A stretch of 64,000 bases of DNA from Ascidiimonas aurantiaca (GTDB taxonomy: Bacteria > Bacteroidota > Bacteroidia > Flavobacteriales > Flavobacteriaceae). Below the pieces are notes generated by a model that worked only from the letters and a program-made list of their open reading frames with translations, did no database searches and was not told the DNA's origin. The stretch spans positions 1-64,000 of the forward strand of contig NZ_JBBEWR010000004.1 of NCBI RefSeq assembly GCF_037646345.1. Direction: 5' to 3'. This document shows, in pieces, positions 63,361 to 64,000 of the stretch (positions within the stretch are counted from its first letter, which is position 1; the number at the start of each line of letters is the position of its first letter). The translations under genes were made by a program, and so were the position numbers.

Positions 63361-63966
63361 ATGTTTAGCGCATTGGCCAATCAAATTTTTGAAGAGAGTA
63401 TTCGTGATTATCATGTAAAAGATGATGTGAGTCAGATATTGGTAAATCCGCATGCGTCAGATACCATAGAGCATTTGCTATATCGAAAAAACTGGATAGA
63501 TACAGTACAATGGCATTACGAAGATATTATCAGAGATCCGCAAATAGATCCGGTAGCTGCACTGGAGCTAAAACGCAAAATAGATGCTTCCAATCAGGAC
63601 CGTACAGATACGGTAGAATTTATTGATAGTTATTTTCTGGAAAAATACAAAAACGTATCCGTAAAACCGCAAGCTACTATTAATTCAGAAAGTCCTGCCT
63701 GGGCTATAGACCGACTTTCCATACTGGCCCTGAAAATTTACCATATGCGTGAGGAAGCGGAACGTTTCGGTGCATCTGAGAAACACCGGGAAGCTTGTCA
63801 GGCCAAATTAAATGTATTACTGGAGCAGCAAAAGGATCTTTCCACAGCAATTGACCAGCTTCTCGCTGATATTGAAACGGGAAATAAATACATGAAAGTC
63901 TATAAGCAGATGAAAATGTATAATGATGAGGAGCTTAACCCCATCCTCAGAGAAAACCGGAAGTAG
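63361..63966 (+). CDS. DUF4254 domain protein
   Basis: 201 aa, soluble and mostly helical. The blocks LLYRKNWIDTVQWHYEDIIRD near 40-60, KRKIDASNQDRTDTVEFID near 71-89 and DRLSILALKIYHMREEAER near 119-137 fit DUF4254 as I recall it. Function unknown. In related genomes the gene stands before a glycosyltransferase family 9 (heptosyltransferase-like) gene, and another start codon follows here after 8 bp. It has its own promoter and a clear ribosome-binding site. Confidence 0.78.
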   Translation: MFSALANQIFEESIRDYHVKDDVSQILVNPHASDTIEHLLYRKNWIDTVQWHYEDIIRDPQIDPVAALELKRKIDASNQDRTDTVEFIDSYFLEKYKNVSVKPQATINSESPAWAIDRLSILALKIYHMREEAERFGASEKHREACQAKLNVLLEQQKDLSTAIDQLLADIETGNKYMKVYKQMKMYNDEELNPILRENRK

Positions 63967-63974
63967 ATATTACC

Positions 63975-64000
63975 ATGAAAGCAGATATGCCTGTCAGTTC
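63975..64000 (+). CDS. Start of a further gene, partial
   Basis: An ATG at 63975 follows the DUF4254 stop by 8 bp and is open to the window end (MKADMPVS). By context it may be a family 9 glycosyltransferase, but only eight codons are visible. Confidence 0.35.

Overview
The window looks like a chromosomal segment of a Flavobacteriia species (Bacteroidota). The evidence is AT-rich DNA, -7 promoter boxes of the form TAnnTTTG, few Shine-Dalgarno sites, type IX secretion/gliding proteins (SprB-like giant protein, PorP/SprF, type B C-terminal sorting domain), and small families I know mainly from this group (DUF4837, DUF4254, DUF6341, DUF6427, DUF6747-like, DUF6909-like). Genus cannot be told from the sequence. 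All family assignments are by eye; no searches were run.

Layout. (1) 1-14459, minus strand: a three-gene surface-protein operon. It holds a 732-aa Ig-like protein with a type B sorting domain, a PorP/SprF-like barrel fused to a coiled coil and two SPOR-like modules, and a giant SprB-like repeat protein that runs off the left edge (at least 3317 codons). The giant gene contains a perfect in-frame tandem duplication of 1719 bp plus a diverged third copy. (2) 14460-40973: housekeeping genes in short divergent and convergent units. These are glnS, SPFH protein, gltX, alkB-type hydroxylase, DUF4175, ybeY, mnmG, methyltransferase, OmpH-like lipoprotein, DoxX-like, holB, pgk, mltD, DUF4837, a 55-aa membrane peptide, tex, tatA, M23 peptidase, GH3 and DUF6909. 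Three parS-like sites bracket mnmG, which suggests the replication origin is not far away. (3) 40977-56778: a strongly AT-rich polysaccharide locus. It has a Wzz-like co-polymerase, rfbBACD for dTDP-rhamnose, an aldolase / KdsB-like / HAD cassette, Wzx, two Wzy/WaaL-like proteins and four glycosyltransferases. (4) 57007-64000: the less AT-rich flank with UDP-xylose synthase, the initiating sugar-phosphate transferase, a GT2, purD, DUF6341, DUF6427, upp, DUF4254 and the first codons of another gene.

How the genes fit together. The polysaccharide genes form a nearly complete Wzx/Wzy-type pathway: WcaJ-like initiation, nucleotide-sugar supply (dTDP-rhamnose, UDP-xylose and probably one CMP-activated ulosonic acid), transferases, flippase, polymerase/ligase and chain-length control. 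The most novel-looking part is the aldolase / cytidylyltransferase / phosphatase trio at 45481-48402, which could make an unusual CMP-activated 2-keto-3-deoxy sugar without a KdsA or NeuB enzyme. At the left end, the SprB-like adhesin, the SprF-SPOR fusion and the type B protein probably act together at the outer membrane in type IX secretion or gliding.
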